A stretch of DNA of 64,000 nucleotides from Pantoea agglomerans (lineage in GTDB: Bacteria > Pseudomonadota > Gammaproteobacteria > Enterobacterales > Enterobacteriaceae). Position 1 is the first letter of the stretch. The number at the start of each line of letters is the position of its first letter. Location of the stretch: the NCBI RefSeq assembly GCF_020149765.1, contig NZ_CP083809.1, positions 186,001 through 250,000 on the forward strand, given 5' to 3'. Below are positions 19,394 to 28,993 of this stretch, piece by piece. The position numbers and the translations under genes are program-made. The notes below the pieces were generated by a model. That model did not search any database. It was not told where the DNA came from and saw only the letters and a program-made list of their open reading frames with translations.

Positions 19394-19429
19394 AGCAAAA
19401 AGGGCAATCACAGTATTGCCCTTTTTGCT
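19394..19429. terminator. Bidirectional terminator between iolB and iolR
   Basis: A perfect 15-bp stem (AGCAAAAAGGGCAAT and its complement) with a 6-base loop supplies A and T runs for both strands of convergent genes. Confidence 0.92.
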
Positions 19430-19444
19430 GCCGGAGAAGGGCGA

Positions 19445-20284
19445 TCAGCTGTTAGCGTTATTCAGCGCCAGCGATACCGCCAGCGTCTGCGCCAGACAGA
19501 GAGAGGCGACCTGCGAACGGAATCCGTCTACCTGCGCTTCCCGCACCACAAAGCAGACGTCGCTAAAGGCTGCCAGCGGGCTGACCTGGCTGTCGGTAAT
19601 GGCGATCTGATGCGCGCCGCGCTTCGCGCCCATCTCAACCAGCTCTACCGCTTCGCGCGCGTAGGGTGAGTAGCTGATGGCGATAACCACATCTTTCGGG
19701 TTTACCAGGCTCAGCTGCTCGGTGAACATCCCGCCCAGGCCGTCGATCAGGAAAGCGCGACGTTCAAGATGACGCAGCGCATAGACCAGATAGGAGGCGA
19801 CGCTAAACGAGCGTCGCAGGCCGATCACATAGATGTTTTCAGCGTCGTTCAGCAGCTGCACCGCTTTGTTGAGCTGGTCGGGATTGACCTGCATCGCCAG
19901 CTGCTGCAGCGCCTGGCTGTTGACCATGGTAAAGACATTCAGGATCTCCACCGGGCTTTCCGGCGAGGTCGCGGCGTCGTCGGTGGCGGTCTGGCGGAAC
20001 AGGCGCGCGCGCTCGGTATAGTTGACCGTCTCTTCCATCAGATGCTGACGGAAAACCTGTTTCATTTCGTTGAAGCCGCTAAAGCCGAACGCGTTGGCGA
20101 AGCGAATCAGCGTCGACGGCGGCACGTCAGCCTGCGCGGCAATCGACGCTACGGTATCAAAGGCGATGCTGTTGCTGTTATCAAGAATATAACGAGCCAC
20201 CTGCTTCAGGCGCTTGCTCAGCGTTTCGTAGCGGCGACGAATATCATCCTGTAACAGGGAGAGTTGGGTAGGGTTATTGGTCAT
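19445..20284 (-). CDS. iolR: RpiR-family inositol regulator
   Basis: The 279-residue protein has an N-terminal RpiR helix-turn-helix domain (about 10-85, with FDTVASIAAQADVPPSTLIRFANAFGF) and a C-terminal SIS sugar-phosphate-binding domain (about 125-270, with YVIGLRRSF and VIAISYSPYARE). In enteric iol loci the RpiR-type IolR represses the catabolic genes until a pathway intermediate relieves it. Its position inside the cluster supports the same role here. The upstream region contains two ATTTCAT motifs, so autoregulation is likely. Confidence 0.9.
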   Translation of the reverse strand: MTNNPTQLSLLQDDIRRRYETLSKRLKQVARYILDNSNSIAFDTVASIAAQADVPPSTLIRFANAFGFSGFNEMKQVFRQHLMEETVNYTERARLFRQTATDDAATSPESPVEILNVFTMVNSQALQQLAMQVNPDQLNKAVQLLNDAENIYVIGLRRSFSVASYLVYALRHLERRAFLIDGLGGMFTEQLSLVNPKDVVIAISYSPYAREAVELVEMGAKRGAHQIAITDSQVSPLAAFSDVCFVVREAQVDGFRSQVASLCLAQTLAVSLALNNANS

Positions 20285-20514
20285 TACTTCGGCCCGTTAA
20301 AAAAAGAAAAATGGCTGGATAATGAGCGCTATAGTACCAGATGGATGGAAAATTTCATTTGTTTGCGCCCACAGCGGGGTTTATTTCATCGCTTTATGAA
20401 TTACCTCACATAATGCAGGGATTGTGGCGGAAATAGCGGTGAAAAGCGGAGGAAAAAGCGAAACAGGTCCTGCTACACGCCTTTGCGCCGCGCAGCAGGG
20501 CCTGGCAAATGCCG
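20285..20514. promoter_or_regulatory. iolR upstream region with candidate IolR operators
   Basis: This 230-base gap lies between iolR and the end of iolE. It contains the near-palindrome ATGGAAAATTTCAT (20345-20358), ATTTCAT at 20383-20389 and an inverted pair TTCAT/ATGAA (20385-20400). iolR transcription starts here. Binding by IolR is inferred from the repeated motif. Confidence 0.5.
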
Positions 20515-21411
20515 TTACAGTCCGGCGTTTTCGCGAATGTATTTGCGCGCCTTCACCGCATATTCGAACGGGTTGGCCAGCGCGGGATCCTGCTCCGCTT
20601 CAACCACCATCCAGCCCTTATAGCCATACTCATCCAGGATCTTAAACACAGGCTTAAAGTCGATAACGCCGTCGCCCGGCACGGTAAAGGTGCCTTTCTT
20701 AACGCCGTCGAGGAAGCAGAGGTGGTTAGCGCGCACCTCGGCGACAATCTCGTCGCGCACATCTTTCAGGTGAACGTGGAAAATACGCGGCAGATACTTT
20801 TGCAGCACGTCGAGCATCGCCTGCTGCGAGCCTTCGGAGTAGTAAATATGGCCGGTATCATACAGCAGCCCGACCCGATCGCTGGTTAGCGCCATAAAGC
20901 GGTCGATCTCGTCCAGGGTCTGAATGCCGGTGCCCATATGGTGATGCAGCGCCACGCGCATGCCTTTCGCCGCGGCAATCTCCGCCAGCTCGTTGTAGCC
21001 TTCGGCCGTCAGGCGCCACTCTTCGTCAGTAAAGAGCGGCTTCTGCTCCAGCACCGGCAGCGTGGTGCCCTGAATGCTTTTACTCTGCTCGGAACAGCCG
21101 ATGACGCGCGCGCCCATGGCGTGCAGAAAATTCATATGATTAACGAATTCATCAATGGTCTTCGCTTTTTCGCCGCTGGCGAAGAAGGTGCTGAACCAGG
21201 CGTTGCAAATCTCAAGGCCGCGAATATCGAGCATCGGCTTCAGGATCGCCGGATCGCGCGGATATTTGCTGCCGACTTCGCTGCCGGTAAAGCCCGCCAG
21301 CGCCATTTCGCTGACCGTCTGCTGAAAGGTGTTCTCTTTGCCCAGCTCCGGCATATCGTCGTTGGTCCAGCCGATCGGCGCAATGGCCAGTTTTACGTTC
21401 TCTTTGTTCAT
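20515..21411 (-). CDS. iolE: Myo-inosose-2 dehydratase
   Basis: IolE dehydrates 2-keto-myo-inositol (scyllo-inosose) to 3D-3,5/4-trihydroxycyclohexane-1,2-dione, the second pathway step. The 298-residue TIM-barrel protein starts with the family signature [18 protein letters not shown]. It has metal-ligand candidates in [14 protein letters not shown] and HVHLKDVR, and ends near VVEAEQDP. It is the last gene of the leftward iolD-iolG-iolE operon, 57 bases after iolG. Confidence 0.96.
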   Translation of the reverse strand: MNKENVKLAIAPIGWTNDDMPELGKENTFQQTVSEMALAGFTGSEVGSKYPRDPAILKPMLDIRGLEICNAWFSTFFASGEKAKTIDEFVNHMNFLHAMGARVIGCSEQSKSIQGTTLPVLEQKPLFTDEEWRLTAEGYNELAEIAAAKGMRVALHHHMGTGIQTLDEIDRFMALTSDRVGLLYDTGHIYYSEGSQQAMLDVLQKYLPRIFHVHLKDVRDEIVAEVRANHLCFLDGVKKGTFTVPGDGVIDFKPVFKILDEYGYKGWMVVEAEQDPALANPFEYAVKARKYIRENAGL

Positions 21412-21468
21412 CTGTTTCGTCCCGACGGGTCAGGGCGGCCGCAGCCGCCCGCAAGGAAAGGGAAAGGC

Positions 21469-22485
21469 TTATTTTTTGTCGTAGAAGGCGGGGCGCGGCG
21501 GCATTTCAACCGGCTCGATGGCACCGCTCTGCTGCGCTTTCAGGCAGGCGTCGGCCGCCACCGAGGCGGCGAAACCGTCCCAGGCGGACGGGCCGGTCAG
21601 TTCGCCCGCCTTCACGTCGTTGATAAAGGCCTGCAGTTCGACGTCGTACGCCTCGATAAAACGATCTTTCCAGTCGGTCAGAATGGTGGTGGAGAGTTTC
21701 GCTTCGCTGCGCAACTGCACCGAGGCGGGCTCCGGCAGCTTCGCGATACCGGTTTCGCCGACTACCTCGCACTGGATGTCGTAGCCGTAGGCGCAGTTAA
21801 CGAAGATCTCGACGTCGATGCGCACCCCTTTTTGCGTTTCAAACAGCACGATTTGCGGATCTTTCAGGCGCGCGTGCGACTTCGACGTCACGCGCGGAAA
21901 AACCACCTGCACGCTTTTATAGTCGTCGTTGGTCAGCCAGCGCAGCACGTCCAGCTCGTGGATCAGCGTGTTGGTGATCGCCATATCGGTGGTGTAGCTC
22001 TCCGGCACCGCCGGGTTGCGGTGCGCGCAGTGCAGCATCAGCGGCTCGCCGATGCCGCCGTCGGTAATGACCTTTTTCAGGGCGCGATAGCCCGCATCGT
22101 AAGGGCGCATAAAGCCGACCTGTACCAGACGCTTGCCGTGCTGGATCTCCGCGTCCACCACGCGGCGGCAGCCTTCCGCACTCATCGCCAGCGGCTTTTC
22201 GCAGAACACCGGCTTACCGGCGGCGATGGCGGCCAGCGTAAACTCTTCATGCGTCGGATCCCAGGAGGTCACCAGAATCGCATCGACTTCCGGCGACTGG
22301 ATCACCTGATAGCCATCGGCGTAAACCTCGGCCTGAATATTCAGACGCTGCAGCGCGGCGCGCGCGCCGTCGACGTTAATATCTGATACCGCCACCACTT
22401 TTGCCCCCTGCAGGACATTGTTGCAGCGACGAATATGTTCCTGACCGATCGCGCCGGCACCGATAACGCCAAGTTTCAAAGTCAT
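21469..22485 (-). CDS. iolG: Inositol 2-dehydrogenase
   Basis: IolG oxidises myo-inositol to scyllo-inosose with NAD, starting the pathway. The 338-residue GFO/IDH/MocA protein has the Rossmann motif GAGAIG (9-14), Lys97 in CEKPLA and His176 in [11 protein letters not shown]. At 172, where I recall Bacillus IolG having a catalytic Asp, this protein has Asn (AITNTLIHE). The start at 22485 follows AGGTGT; the ATG at 22506 lacks a site. It is the middle gene of the iolD-iolG-iolE operon. Confidence 0.95.
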   Translation of the reverse strand: MTLKLGVIGAGAIGQEHIRRCNNVLQGAKVVAVSDINVDGARAALQRLNIQAEVYADGYQVIQSPEVDAILVTSWDPTHEEFTLAAIAAGKPVFCEKPLAMSAEGCRRVVDAEIQHGKRLVQVGFMRPYDAGYRALKKVITDGGIGEPLMLHCAHRNPAVPESYTTDMAITNTLIHELDVLRWLTNDDYKSVQVVFPRVTSKSHARLKDPQIVLFETQKGVRIDVEIFVNCAYGYDIQCEVVGETGIAKLPEPASVQLRSEAKLSTTILTDWKDRFIEAYDVELQAFINDVKAGELTGPSAWDGFAASVAADACLKAQQSGAIEPVEMPPRPAFYDKK

Positions 22486-22543
22486 AATTACACCTGTAGG
22501 GTTCATAGCGAGGAATAAAAGGCCGGCTAATCCCGGCCGGAAT

Positions 22544-24484
22544 TTAGTATTTGCGCGCCTGGTCGAGATGGGCGTTCAGCTTCTGCGCCACCGCCTGGGT
22601 GCGTTCGGAGGTCGAGGCCTGCGCCACGCCAACGTGCCACCAGCTGAAATATTTGTGCACCATGGTTTTTGGCAGCACCTTGATGTCGATAAGGGTCGAC
22701 ACCGGCGACTGGCGCGCCTCTTCCAGCGCGGTTGCCAGCTGCTCCAGCGTAGTGACGCGCCAGGTTTTGCAGCCGTAACCGGCGGCGATGGCGGCGAAGT
22801 CTACCGGCACAAAGCCGCCGTCCAGCTTGCCGCCTTCCGGGTTGCGGAAGCGGAACTCGGTGCTGAAGCTGTCCATGCCGTGTTCCATTTGCAGGTTGTT
22901 GATGCAGCCGTTAGTCATATTGTCGAACAGCACGATGTTAATTTTGGCGCGTTCCTGAATGGAGGTGACCAGCTCGGAGTGCAGCATCATAAAAGAGCCG
23001 TCCCCCAGCAGCGCGTAGACTTCGCGATGCGGCTGCGCCAGCTTCGCGCCCAGCGCGGCGTTTACCTCATATCCCATGCAGGAGTAGCCGTACTCAACGT
23101 GGTACGAGTTGTAGTCGCGGGTGCGCCAGACGCGCTGCAGATCGCCCGGCAGACTGCCCGCTGCCGCCACAATCACCGCATCCTTTGGGAGCTGCTCGTT
23201 TAGCGTGCCGAGCACGCGGCTCTGGGTGAGCACCGACTGGGTCAGGCGATTGAATTCGGCGAACACCGCGTCGCGATCGAGATGGTCGGCAATTTCGGGA
23301 ATAAAGCCGTCGCCGCTGTATTCCACCTGGTAGACGCGCTGCGTCTCTTTCAGCAGTTTGCTCTGCGCTTGGGCGATCTGATCGCCCCAGTCGTTGCTGT
23401 AATTTTTATCCGCCAGCCCCGCCTCCAGCGCCACCAGCGCTTCGCGCGCGTCGGCCAGCAGCTGCACGCCGTCGAGCTTGTAGCTGTCGAAGTTGCTGAC
23501 GTTGACGTTCAGGAAGCTGACCTCGGGATGCTGGAAAATCCATTTTGAGGCGGTGGTAAAGTCGGTGTAGCGCGTGCCGACGCCAATCACCAGATCCGCC
23601 TCTTTCGCCAGCAGGTTGGCGGCCAGACAGCCGGTTTCCCCGACGCCGCCGACGTTAAGCGGATGATCGGAGACGATGGTGCCTTTGCCCGCCTGCGTTT
23701 CGGCGAACGGGATCTGGTAGCGCTCGGCAAACTGGCGCAGCGCCTCGCCCGCTTCGGAATATTTCACGCCGCCGCCCAGCACGATCATCGGCTTGCGCTT
23801 GCGGCCGATCAGCGCCAGCGCGTCATCAAGCTGCGCGGCGGTCGGCAGGCGGCGATCGAGACGGTGTACGCGCTTCTGGAAGAAGTAGTCCGGGAAATCC
23901 CAGGCTTCGCTCTGCACGTCCTGCGGCAGGGCGATGGTTACCGCGCCGGTTTCGGCGGGATCGGTGAGCACGCGCAGCGCGTTAATGCAGGCGGTCATCA
24001 GCTGTTCAGGACGGCTGACGCGATCCCAGTATTTGCTGACGGCGCGAAAGGCGTCGTTGGTGCTGATGCTGAGATCGTGGCTCTGCTCGATCTGTTGCAG
24101 CACCGGATCGGGCTGACGCGTGGCGAAGACGTCGCCCGGCAGCAGCAGTAAAGGAATGCGGTTAGCGGTGGCGGTGGCCGCGGCGGTGATCATATTGGCG
24201 GCGCCCGGCCCGACCGACGAGCTGCAGGCGATAATCTGGCGGCGCAGAGACTGTTTGGCAAAACCCATCGCGGCGTGCGCCATGCCCTGTTCATTGCGCC
24301 CCTGATAGACAATCAGATCGCCGCTATCCTGCTCCAGCGCCTGTCCCAGCCCCAGCACGTTGCCGTGACCGAAGATGGCGAAGAGGCCTTTTACGAACCT
24401 GGTTTCCACGCCGTCGACATTAATGTATTGATTATCAAGGAACTTAACCAGCGCCTGCGCGGTGGTCATTCTGATGGTGGCCAT
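22544..24484 (-). CDS. iolD: 3D-(3,5/4)-trihydroxycyclohexane-1,2-dione hydrolase
   Basis: IolD is the thiamine-diphosphate enzyme that opens the ring of the trihydroxycyclohexanedione to 5-deoxyglucuronate. The 646-residue protein has the three-domain ThDP fold. An activating Glu lies in the [13 protein letters not shown] segment, and the ThDP/Mg site runs from GDGSFMML to GCINN in the C-terminal domain. The ATG at 24484 follows AAGGAAAAG; an earlier ATG at 24508 is less likely. It is the first gene of the leftward operon and is divergent from iolC. Confidence 0.96.
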   Translation of the reverse strand: MATIRMTTAQALVKFLDNQYINVDGVETRFVKGLFAIFGHGNVLGLGQALEQDSGDLIVYQGRNEQGMAHAAMGFAKQSLRRQIIACSSSVGPGAANMITAAATATANRIPLLLLPGDVFATRQPDPVLQQIEQSHDLSISTNDAFRAVSKYWDRVSRPEQLMTACINALRVLTDPAETGAVTIALPQDVQSEAWDFPDYFFQKRVHRLDRRLPTAAQLDDALALIGRKRKPMIVLGGGVKYSEAGEALRQFAERYQIPFAETQAGKGTIVSDHPLNVGGVGETGCLAANLLAKEADLVIGVGTRYTDFTTASKWIFQHPEVSFLNVNVSNFDSYKLDGVQLLADAREALVALEAGLADKNYSNDWGDQIAQAQSKLLKETQRVYQVEYSGDGFIPEIADHLDRDAVFAEFNRLTQSVLTQSRVLGTLNEQLPKDAVIVAAAGSLPGDLQRVWRTRDYNSYHVEYGYSCMGYEVNAALGAKLAQPHREVYALLGDGSFMMLHSELVTSIQERAKINIVLFDNMTNGCINNLQMEHGMDSFSTEFRFRNPEGGKLDGGFVPVDFAAIAAGYGCKTWRVTTLEQLATALEEARQSPVSTLIDIKVLPKTMVHKYFSWWHVGVAQASTSERTQAVAQKLNAHLDQARKY

Positions 24485-25019
24485 ATGCTTTTCCTTTACA
24501 TGCTGCAACCTGGTGGCAGGTTAGCGACGTGGCGTGCCGCGAAAGCGACCGCAGGTAACTGAAACGTGAAGCGATTATAAACAAATATATTTTTCATAAA
24601 ATACGATTACAGAAGAAACATTTCATTTTGCGATTGAGATCAAATTTAACCGCGAAACGTGCCGCTCACCGTTCGCGACAGCAGGCCAACTGAAACAAGA
24701 AGCGAGAAAAGCGACACACATGAATAATTTCATTCTATTTCAGCGGCTTTCATGCAGGGCAGCGTCGCGAGGGTCGCCCGCTGTGCAGCCCTGAAACGGC
24801 GCGAAACAGGGGAAACATGGCGCACAGAATGCGCAGGCGGCGCAGAGTTTTACCTGGTTCACAAAATCGCGACGGACGTTTCATTTCATATTGTGTTTGG
24901 AATTTTTATTCCTCATACTCGCCTTATCGTCAGTCTGGCAAGGGCAAAAACCCAGACGCACGCCGGGAGGTCGGCTCTCTTGCCCGCGTGTCTGCTAATC
25001 ACAGAAGGAAAACACAGGT
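24485..25019. promoter_or_regulatory. Divergent iolD/iolC control region
   Basis: This 535-base region separates iolD (leftward) from iolC (rightward). It contains ATTTCAT at 24620-24626, 24727-24733 and 24883-24889, plus variants near 24593 and 24879. The 24723-24733 copy is part of a TGAA/TTCA pair. These are candidate IolR sites. An ORF at 24752-25045 lies mostly inside this region but overlaps the iolC start and has no support. Confidence 0.55.
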
Positions 25020-26933
25020 ATGAGTACACAACAGAAGCGGCTTGATGTGATTTGTATTGGACGCATCGCCGTCGACCTTTACGGTCAGCAAATTGGGGCG
25101 CGGCTGGAGGATATGAGCACCTTTGCCAAATATCTCGGCGGCTCCTCCGGCAACGTCGCCTACGGCACCGCGATCCAGGGACTAAAGTCGGCGATGCTGG
25201 CGCGCGTAGGCGACGAGCACAACGGCCGCTTTCTGCGCGAAGAGCTGAATCGCGTAGGCTGCAATACCGAGGGACTGATTACCGATAAGCAGCGCCTCAC
25301 CGGGCTGGTGATCCTTGGGATTAAAGATGAAGAGAGCTTTCCGCTTATTTTCTACCGCGACAACTGCGCCGATATGGGGCTGGTGCCGGAAGATATCGAC
25401 GAGGAGTTTATTAACGCCTCACGCGCGGTGGCGGTGACCGGCACCCATCTGTCGCATCCGCAGACGCGCGCCGCGGTGCTGAAAGCGCTCGATATCGCAA
25501 AGCGCAACGGCCTGCGCACCGCGCTCGATATTGATTATCGCCCGGTTCTGTGGGGGCTGACCTCGCTCGGCGACGGTGAAACGCGGTTTATCGCGTCGCA
25601 GCAGGTGACGCGCCAGCTGCAGGAAGTGCTGCACTATTTCGACCTGATTGTCGGGACGGAAGAGGAGTTCCATATTGCGGGCGGCAGCACCGATACGCTG
25701 GCGGCGCTAAGAAGCGTGCGCCAGGCGACGCAGGCGACGCTGGTGTGCAAGCGCGGTCCGCTGGGCTGCGTGGTGTTCGAGGGCGAGATCCCCGATAGCT
25801 GGGAGCAGACGCGCCTGCACAGCGGCGTGCGGGTCGACGTCCTTAACGTGCTGGGCGCCGGCGATGCCTTTATGTCCGGCCTGCTGCGCGGCTGGCTCAA
25901 CGACGAGGGCTGGGAGCAGGCGTGCCGTTACGCCAATGCCTGCGGCGCGCTGGTGGTGTCGCGTCACGGCTGCGCGCCGGCGATGCCGACCAAAGCGGAG
26001 CTGGATGATTTTCTCAGCCGCGACCAGCAGGTAAAACGCCCCGATCTCGATCAGCGTCTTAACCATTTGCATCGCGTCACCACCCGCAAACAGCGCTGGC
26101 CGGAGCTGAACGTCTTTGCGTTCGACCATCGCAAACAGCTGGCCGATATGGCGCGTGAAGCGGGCGTCGATGAGAGCAGGATCCCGGCGCTGAAAGTGCT
26201 GCTGCTAAAGGCTGCGGAAGAGGCGGCGCGCGATGCCGGACTGGAGAGCAAGAGCGGCATTCTGGCCGATACCACTTACGGCCAGAAAGCGCTGAACGCT
26301 ATTACTGGCCGGGGCTGGTGGATTGGTCGTCCCATTGAGATGCCCGGCTCGCGGCCGCTGCGGCTGGAGCACGGCAATATCGGCTCGCAGCTGACTGACT
26401 GGCCCGCCGAGCACGTCGTGAAATGCCTGGTGTTCTATCATCCGGACGACAGCGCCGAGATGCGCAAAGCGCAGGATGAGCTGGTGCTCGACGTCTGGAA
26501 AGGCTGCAACAAGAGCGGGCATGAGCTGCTGCTTGAGGTGATTTTGCCCGAAAGCAATCCCGATCGTAACGAAGCCCACTATCTCACTATCCTCAGCCAC
26601 TTCTATCAGCTGGGTATTCAGCCCGACTGGTGGAAGCTGCCGCCGCTGTCGGCGGAGAGCTGGCAGGCGATCGGCGGCCTGATTGAGCAGCAGGACCCTC
26701 ACTGTCGTGGCATTTTGCTGCTGGGTCTCGACGCGCCGGAAGAGACGTTAAAGGCGGGTTTCGCCGCGGCGGCGCAGGCCCCGTGGGTAAAAGGCTTTGC
26801 GGTGGGGCGCACTATTTTCGGCCAGCCGTCGCGCCAGTGGCTGCAGGGCGAGCTGGATGATGCGGCGCTGGTAGAGAAGGTGAAGGGCAACTATCTGCGG
26901 CTGATCGGCTACTGGCGTGCTGCGCGCGGTTAG
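25020..26933 (+). CDS. iolC: Bifunctional 5-dehydro-2-deoxygluconokinase / 5-dehydro-2-deoxyphosphogluconate aldolase
   Basis: The 637-residue protein is a fusion. Residues 1 to about 330 are a PfkB/ribokinase-type kinase, with GGSSGNVAYGTA near 40 and the catalytic GAGDAF near 280. Residues from about 345 on are a DUF2090 TIM-barrel domain (FAFDHRKQLADMA...). The kinase phosphorylates 5-dehydro-2-deoxygluconate. The DUF2090 part is annotated in related genomes as the aldolase that splits the product into dihydroxyacetone phosphate and malonate semialdehyde, replacing a separate iolJ. It is divergent from iolD and ends at a strong terminator. Confidence 0.94.
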   Translation: MSTQQKRLDVICIGRIAVDLYGQQIGARLEDMSTFAKYLGGSSGNVAYGTAIQGLKSAMLARVGDEHNGRFLREELNRVGCNTEGLITDKQRLTGLVILGIKDEESFPLIFYRDNCADMGLVPEDIDEEFINASRAVAVTGTHLSHPQTRAAVLKALDIAKRNGLRTALDIDYRPVLWGLTSLGDGETRFIASQQVTRQLQEVLHYFDLIVGTEEEFHIAGGSTDTLAALRSVRQATQATLVCKRGPLGCVVFEGEIPDSWEQTRLHSGVRVDVLNVLGAGDAFMSGLLRGWLNDEGWEQACRYANACGALVVSRHGCAPAMPTKAELDDFLSRDQQVKRPDLDQRLNHLHRVTTRKQRWPELNVFAFDHRKQLADMAREAGVDESRIPALKVLLLKAAEEAARDAGLESKSGILADTTYGQKALNAITGRGWWIGRPIEMPGSRPLRLEHGNIGSQLTDWPAEHVVKCLVFYHPDDSAEMRKAQDELVLDVWKGCNKSGHELLLEVILPESNPDRNEAHYLTILSHFYQLGIQPDWWKLPPLSAESWQAIGGLIEQQDPHCRGILLLGLDAPEETLKAGFAAAAQAPWVKGFAVGRTIFGQPSRQWLQGELDDAALVEKVKGNYLRLIGYWRAARG

Positions 26934-27150
26934 TCGCGGACTGGTTATAGAGGCGGCACAAAAGCTTAAGAGCGGGAGGCATAAACCGAAGAAGCGTCCT
27001 GCGCCAGGGGCAAAAACGCATAGCCTTGGCCCGGTAACGGACGCACCCCGGGGATGAGGTGCGGATCCGCGCGGGGCGAGCGAGCATGGATGCATAAGCG
27101 ACTTTGCGATCGGGTTATGCCTCACGCGTCAGCACAATGCCGCTCACCTC

Positions 27151-27182
27151 AACGACGGGAAGAATCCCGTCGTTTTTCTTTC
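27151..27182 (+). terminator. Terminator downstream of iolC
   Basis: A perfect 10-bp stem (AACGACGGGA and its complement) with an AGAA loop is followed by TTTCTTTC on the plus strand. It also separates iolC from the convergent dcrB. Confidence 0.85.
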
Positions 27183-27188
27183 AATAGC

Positions 27189-27743
27189 TTATTTCAGCGT
27201 GATGCTCTGAATGATGCTGTCCGCATCGCTCTGCGCCTGCTGCTGGTTGTCGCCCGGCAGGGTAATCTGCAGCGTCAGCAGTTTGCCGTCGACCTTCGCC
27301 AGAATCACCGAGGACCAGGAGGTCTGGTTATTGGCGGAGACCACGCTGTCCAGACGCTGCGCAGGCTGATCTTTCAGGGTAATCGCTTTATCAGAGACCA
27401 CCTGCAGCTGCGGGTCGCGGTTGCGCTGCTGCTGTTCCAGACGCTGCGCCAGCACATCCAGCCCTTCGTTAGTGGCTTCGCCGGCGATAACGATCACGGC
27501 ACGCGCGCCGGTTTCATCGGCGTAAACATGCATATTCGTCGTCTGGTTGCCCAGCTTGCCGCTCTTGTCCGACATGCCTGCCGGCAGCGAGAAGCTCAGC
27601 TTGCCGTCCAGCAGCGTTACGTTCTGCGCCGACTGGCTGGCGCTGGTGCCGTTGCTGCCGGTGGCGTCATCTTTCTTCTGATCGCAGGCCGCCAGGCCCA
27701 GCACCAGTAAGCCAATTCCCGCATATTTCACTAAGTTTCGCAT
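27189..27743 (-). CDS. dcrB: Inner-membrane lipoprotein DcrB
   Basis: The 184-residue protein begins with a lipoprotein signal and lipobox (LGLAAC, Cys near 20) and matches E. coli DcrB across its length, with [17 protein letters not shown] and RDPQLQVV segments. DcrB was found as a host factor for phages C1 and C6 and is linked to lipoprotein maturation and envelope homeostasis. I chose the ATG at 27743 (MRNLVKYAG); 27806 would bury the signal. It follows yhhQ on the same strand, as in E. coli. Confidence 0.95.
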   Translation of the reverse strand: MRNLVKYAGIGLLVLGLAACDQKKDDATGSNGTSASQSAQNVTLLDGKLSFSLPAGMSDKSGKLGNQTTNMHVYADETGARAVIVIAGEATNEGLDVLAQRLEQQQRNRDPQLQVVSDKAITLKDQPAQRLDSVVSANNQTSWSSVILAKVDGKLLTLQITLPGDNQQQAQSDADSIIQSITLK

Positions 27744-27860
27744 CTGAATCCCTTTATTTGATTCCAGTAAGGCGTTCATACAACTCGAATCAGGCGGCAA
27801 AAGCAACCGCCCGATTGTCAGCAGATCTTAGCGGGTGATGGCGAAAGGCTCTATCGCCGC

Positions 27861-28526
27861 TTAGCCGAAATTTATCTGCGGGCGCTGCGAGCGCTCCGCC
27901 AGACGTTTCAGCATCGCATTGAGCAGCACACCGTAGGCGGGCAGGAAGAAGACCAGGCAGATCAGCACTTTAAAGCTGTAGTCCACCAGCGCGATCTCAA
28001 CCCAGTGCGCGGCCATAAAGGGGTCTGTGCTCTTATAGAAGGCGATAAAGAAGAAGGCGAGCGTATCGCTGATATTGCCGAGGAACATTGCGCAGCCCGG
28101 CGCAATCCACCACTGCGGCAGCTGGCGCAGGCGGTTAAAGACGTGAACGTCGAGGATCTGCCCCAGCGCGTAGGCCATAAAGCTGGCGCAGGCGATGCGC
28201 GCGACGAACAGGTTAACGTTTTGCAGCGTCGCCAGGCCCTGCCACTCTCCCTGATAGAAGAGGCTGGAGACCAGATAGGAGACAAACAGCGCCGGAACCA
28301 TCACCGCGAGGATAATGCGGCGTGCCAGCGGCGCGCCGAAAATACGCACGGTCAGATCGGTGGCCAGAAAGATAAACGGGAAGCTAAAGGCGCCCCAGGT
28401 GGTATGGAAGCCGAAAATAGAAACCGGCAGCTGCACCAGATAGTTGCTGGAGATAATCACCAGCAGGTGAAACAGGGAGAGCCAGATCAGCGCATGCTGA
28501 CGCTGACGCGAAGAAAATGCGATCAT
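27861..28526 (-). CDS. yhhQ: Queuosine precursor transporter YhhQ
   Basis: YhhQ is an inner-membrane VUT-family (DUF165) transporter shown in E. coli to import the queuosine precursors preQ0 and preQ1. The 221-residue protein has about six hydrophobic segments and the conserved WGAFSFPFIFLATDLTVRI-type stretch. The start at 28526 follows AAGGT; the ATG at 28616 would add a 30-residue tail. With queH in the same window, it supports both salvage and the final maturation step of queuosine. Confidence 0.94.
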   Translation of the reverse strand: MIAFSSRQRQHALIWLSLFHLLVIISSNYLVQLPVSIFGFHTTWGAFSFPFIFLATDLTVRIFGAPLARRIILAVMVPALFVSYLVSSLFYQGEWQGLATLQNVNLFVARIACASFMAYALGQILDVHVFNRLRQLPQWWIAPGCAMFLGNISDTLAFFFIAFYKSTDPFMAAHWVEIALVDYSFKVLICLVFFLPAYGVLLNAMLKRLAERSQRPQINFG

Positions 28527-28729
28527 CGTTGGACCTTTTTCATATTGGGGTGAGGGAACCCATTGCCGCGCAAAACTGAGCCAGCGCGACGGTATCAATG
28601 TTAAAAACCGCGGCATCTTACCGCGTTGTGCTATTTACGCAATGGTTAATTTTAACGCAATCGTTCTCGTCTTGCGTCTGCGGGGCGGCGCGTTAAAATG
28701 AGCGCCCCCTGTTTAGAACCGAGTGATTT

Positions 28730-28981
28730 ATGAGCGACAACTTCTCCCATGCCGACCATCAGCTGGATGCCCTGGGCCTGCGCTGCCCGGAGCCGGTAAT
28801 GATGGTGCGTAAAACGGTCCGCACCATGCAGGATGGGGAAACGCTGCTGATTATCGCCGACGATCCGGCTACCACGCGCGATATTCCCGGCTTCTGCCGC
28901 TTTATGGAGCATCGCCTGCTGGCGCAGCAGACCGAGACCCTGCCTTATCACTACCTGATCCAGAAGGGCCTCGGCGCCTGA
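28730..28981 (+). CDS. tusA: Sulfurtransferase TusA
   Basis: TusA accepts persulfide sulfur from IscS and passes it through the Tus relay for 2-thiolation of tRNA wobble uridine, and also feeds molybdenum cofactor synthesis. The 83-residue protein has the active-site Cys19 in [10 protein letters not shown] and the conserved [13 protein letters not shown] segment. It is close to E. coli TusA (81 residues). It is divergent from yhhQ and convergent with zntA, as in E. coli. Confidence 0.97.
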   Translation: MSDNFSHADHQLDALGLRCPEPVMMVRKTVRTMQDGETLLIIADDPATTRDIPGFCRFMEHRLLAQQTETLPYHYLIQKGLGA

Positions 28982-28993
28982 TCGTCGGGCGCG

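Noticed and set aside
20938..22386. 482-codon plus-strand ORF
   Set aside because: It is antisense to iolE and iolG, which have clear family motifs, and crosses their intergenic gap. Composition is typical of a shadow frame.
24752..25045. 97-codon plus-strand ORF in the iolD-iolC gap
   Set aside because: It overlaps the iolC start in another frame, lacks a ribosome site and occupies a region full of candidate operators.
26934..27150. Gap after iolC
   Set aside because: I looked for a small gene or RNA and found only a short GCACC/GGTGC inverted pair near 27040-27062 and no promoter-terminator pair of its own. The terminator at 27151 is explained by iolC.
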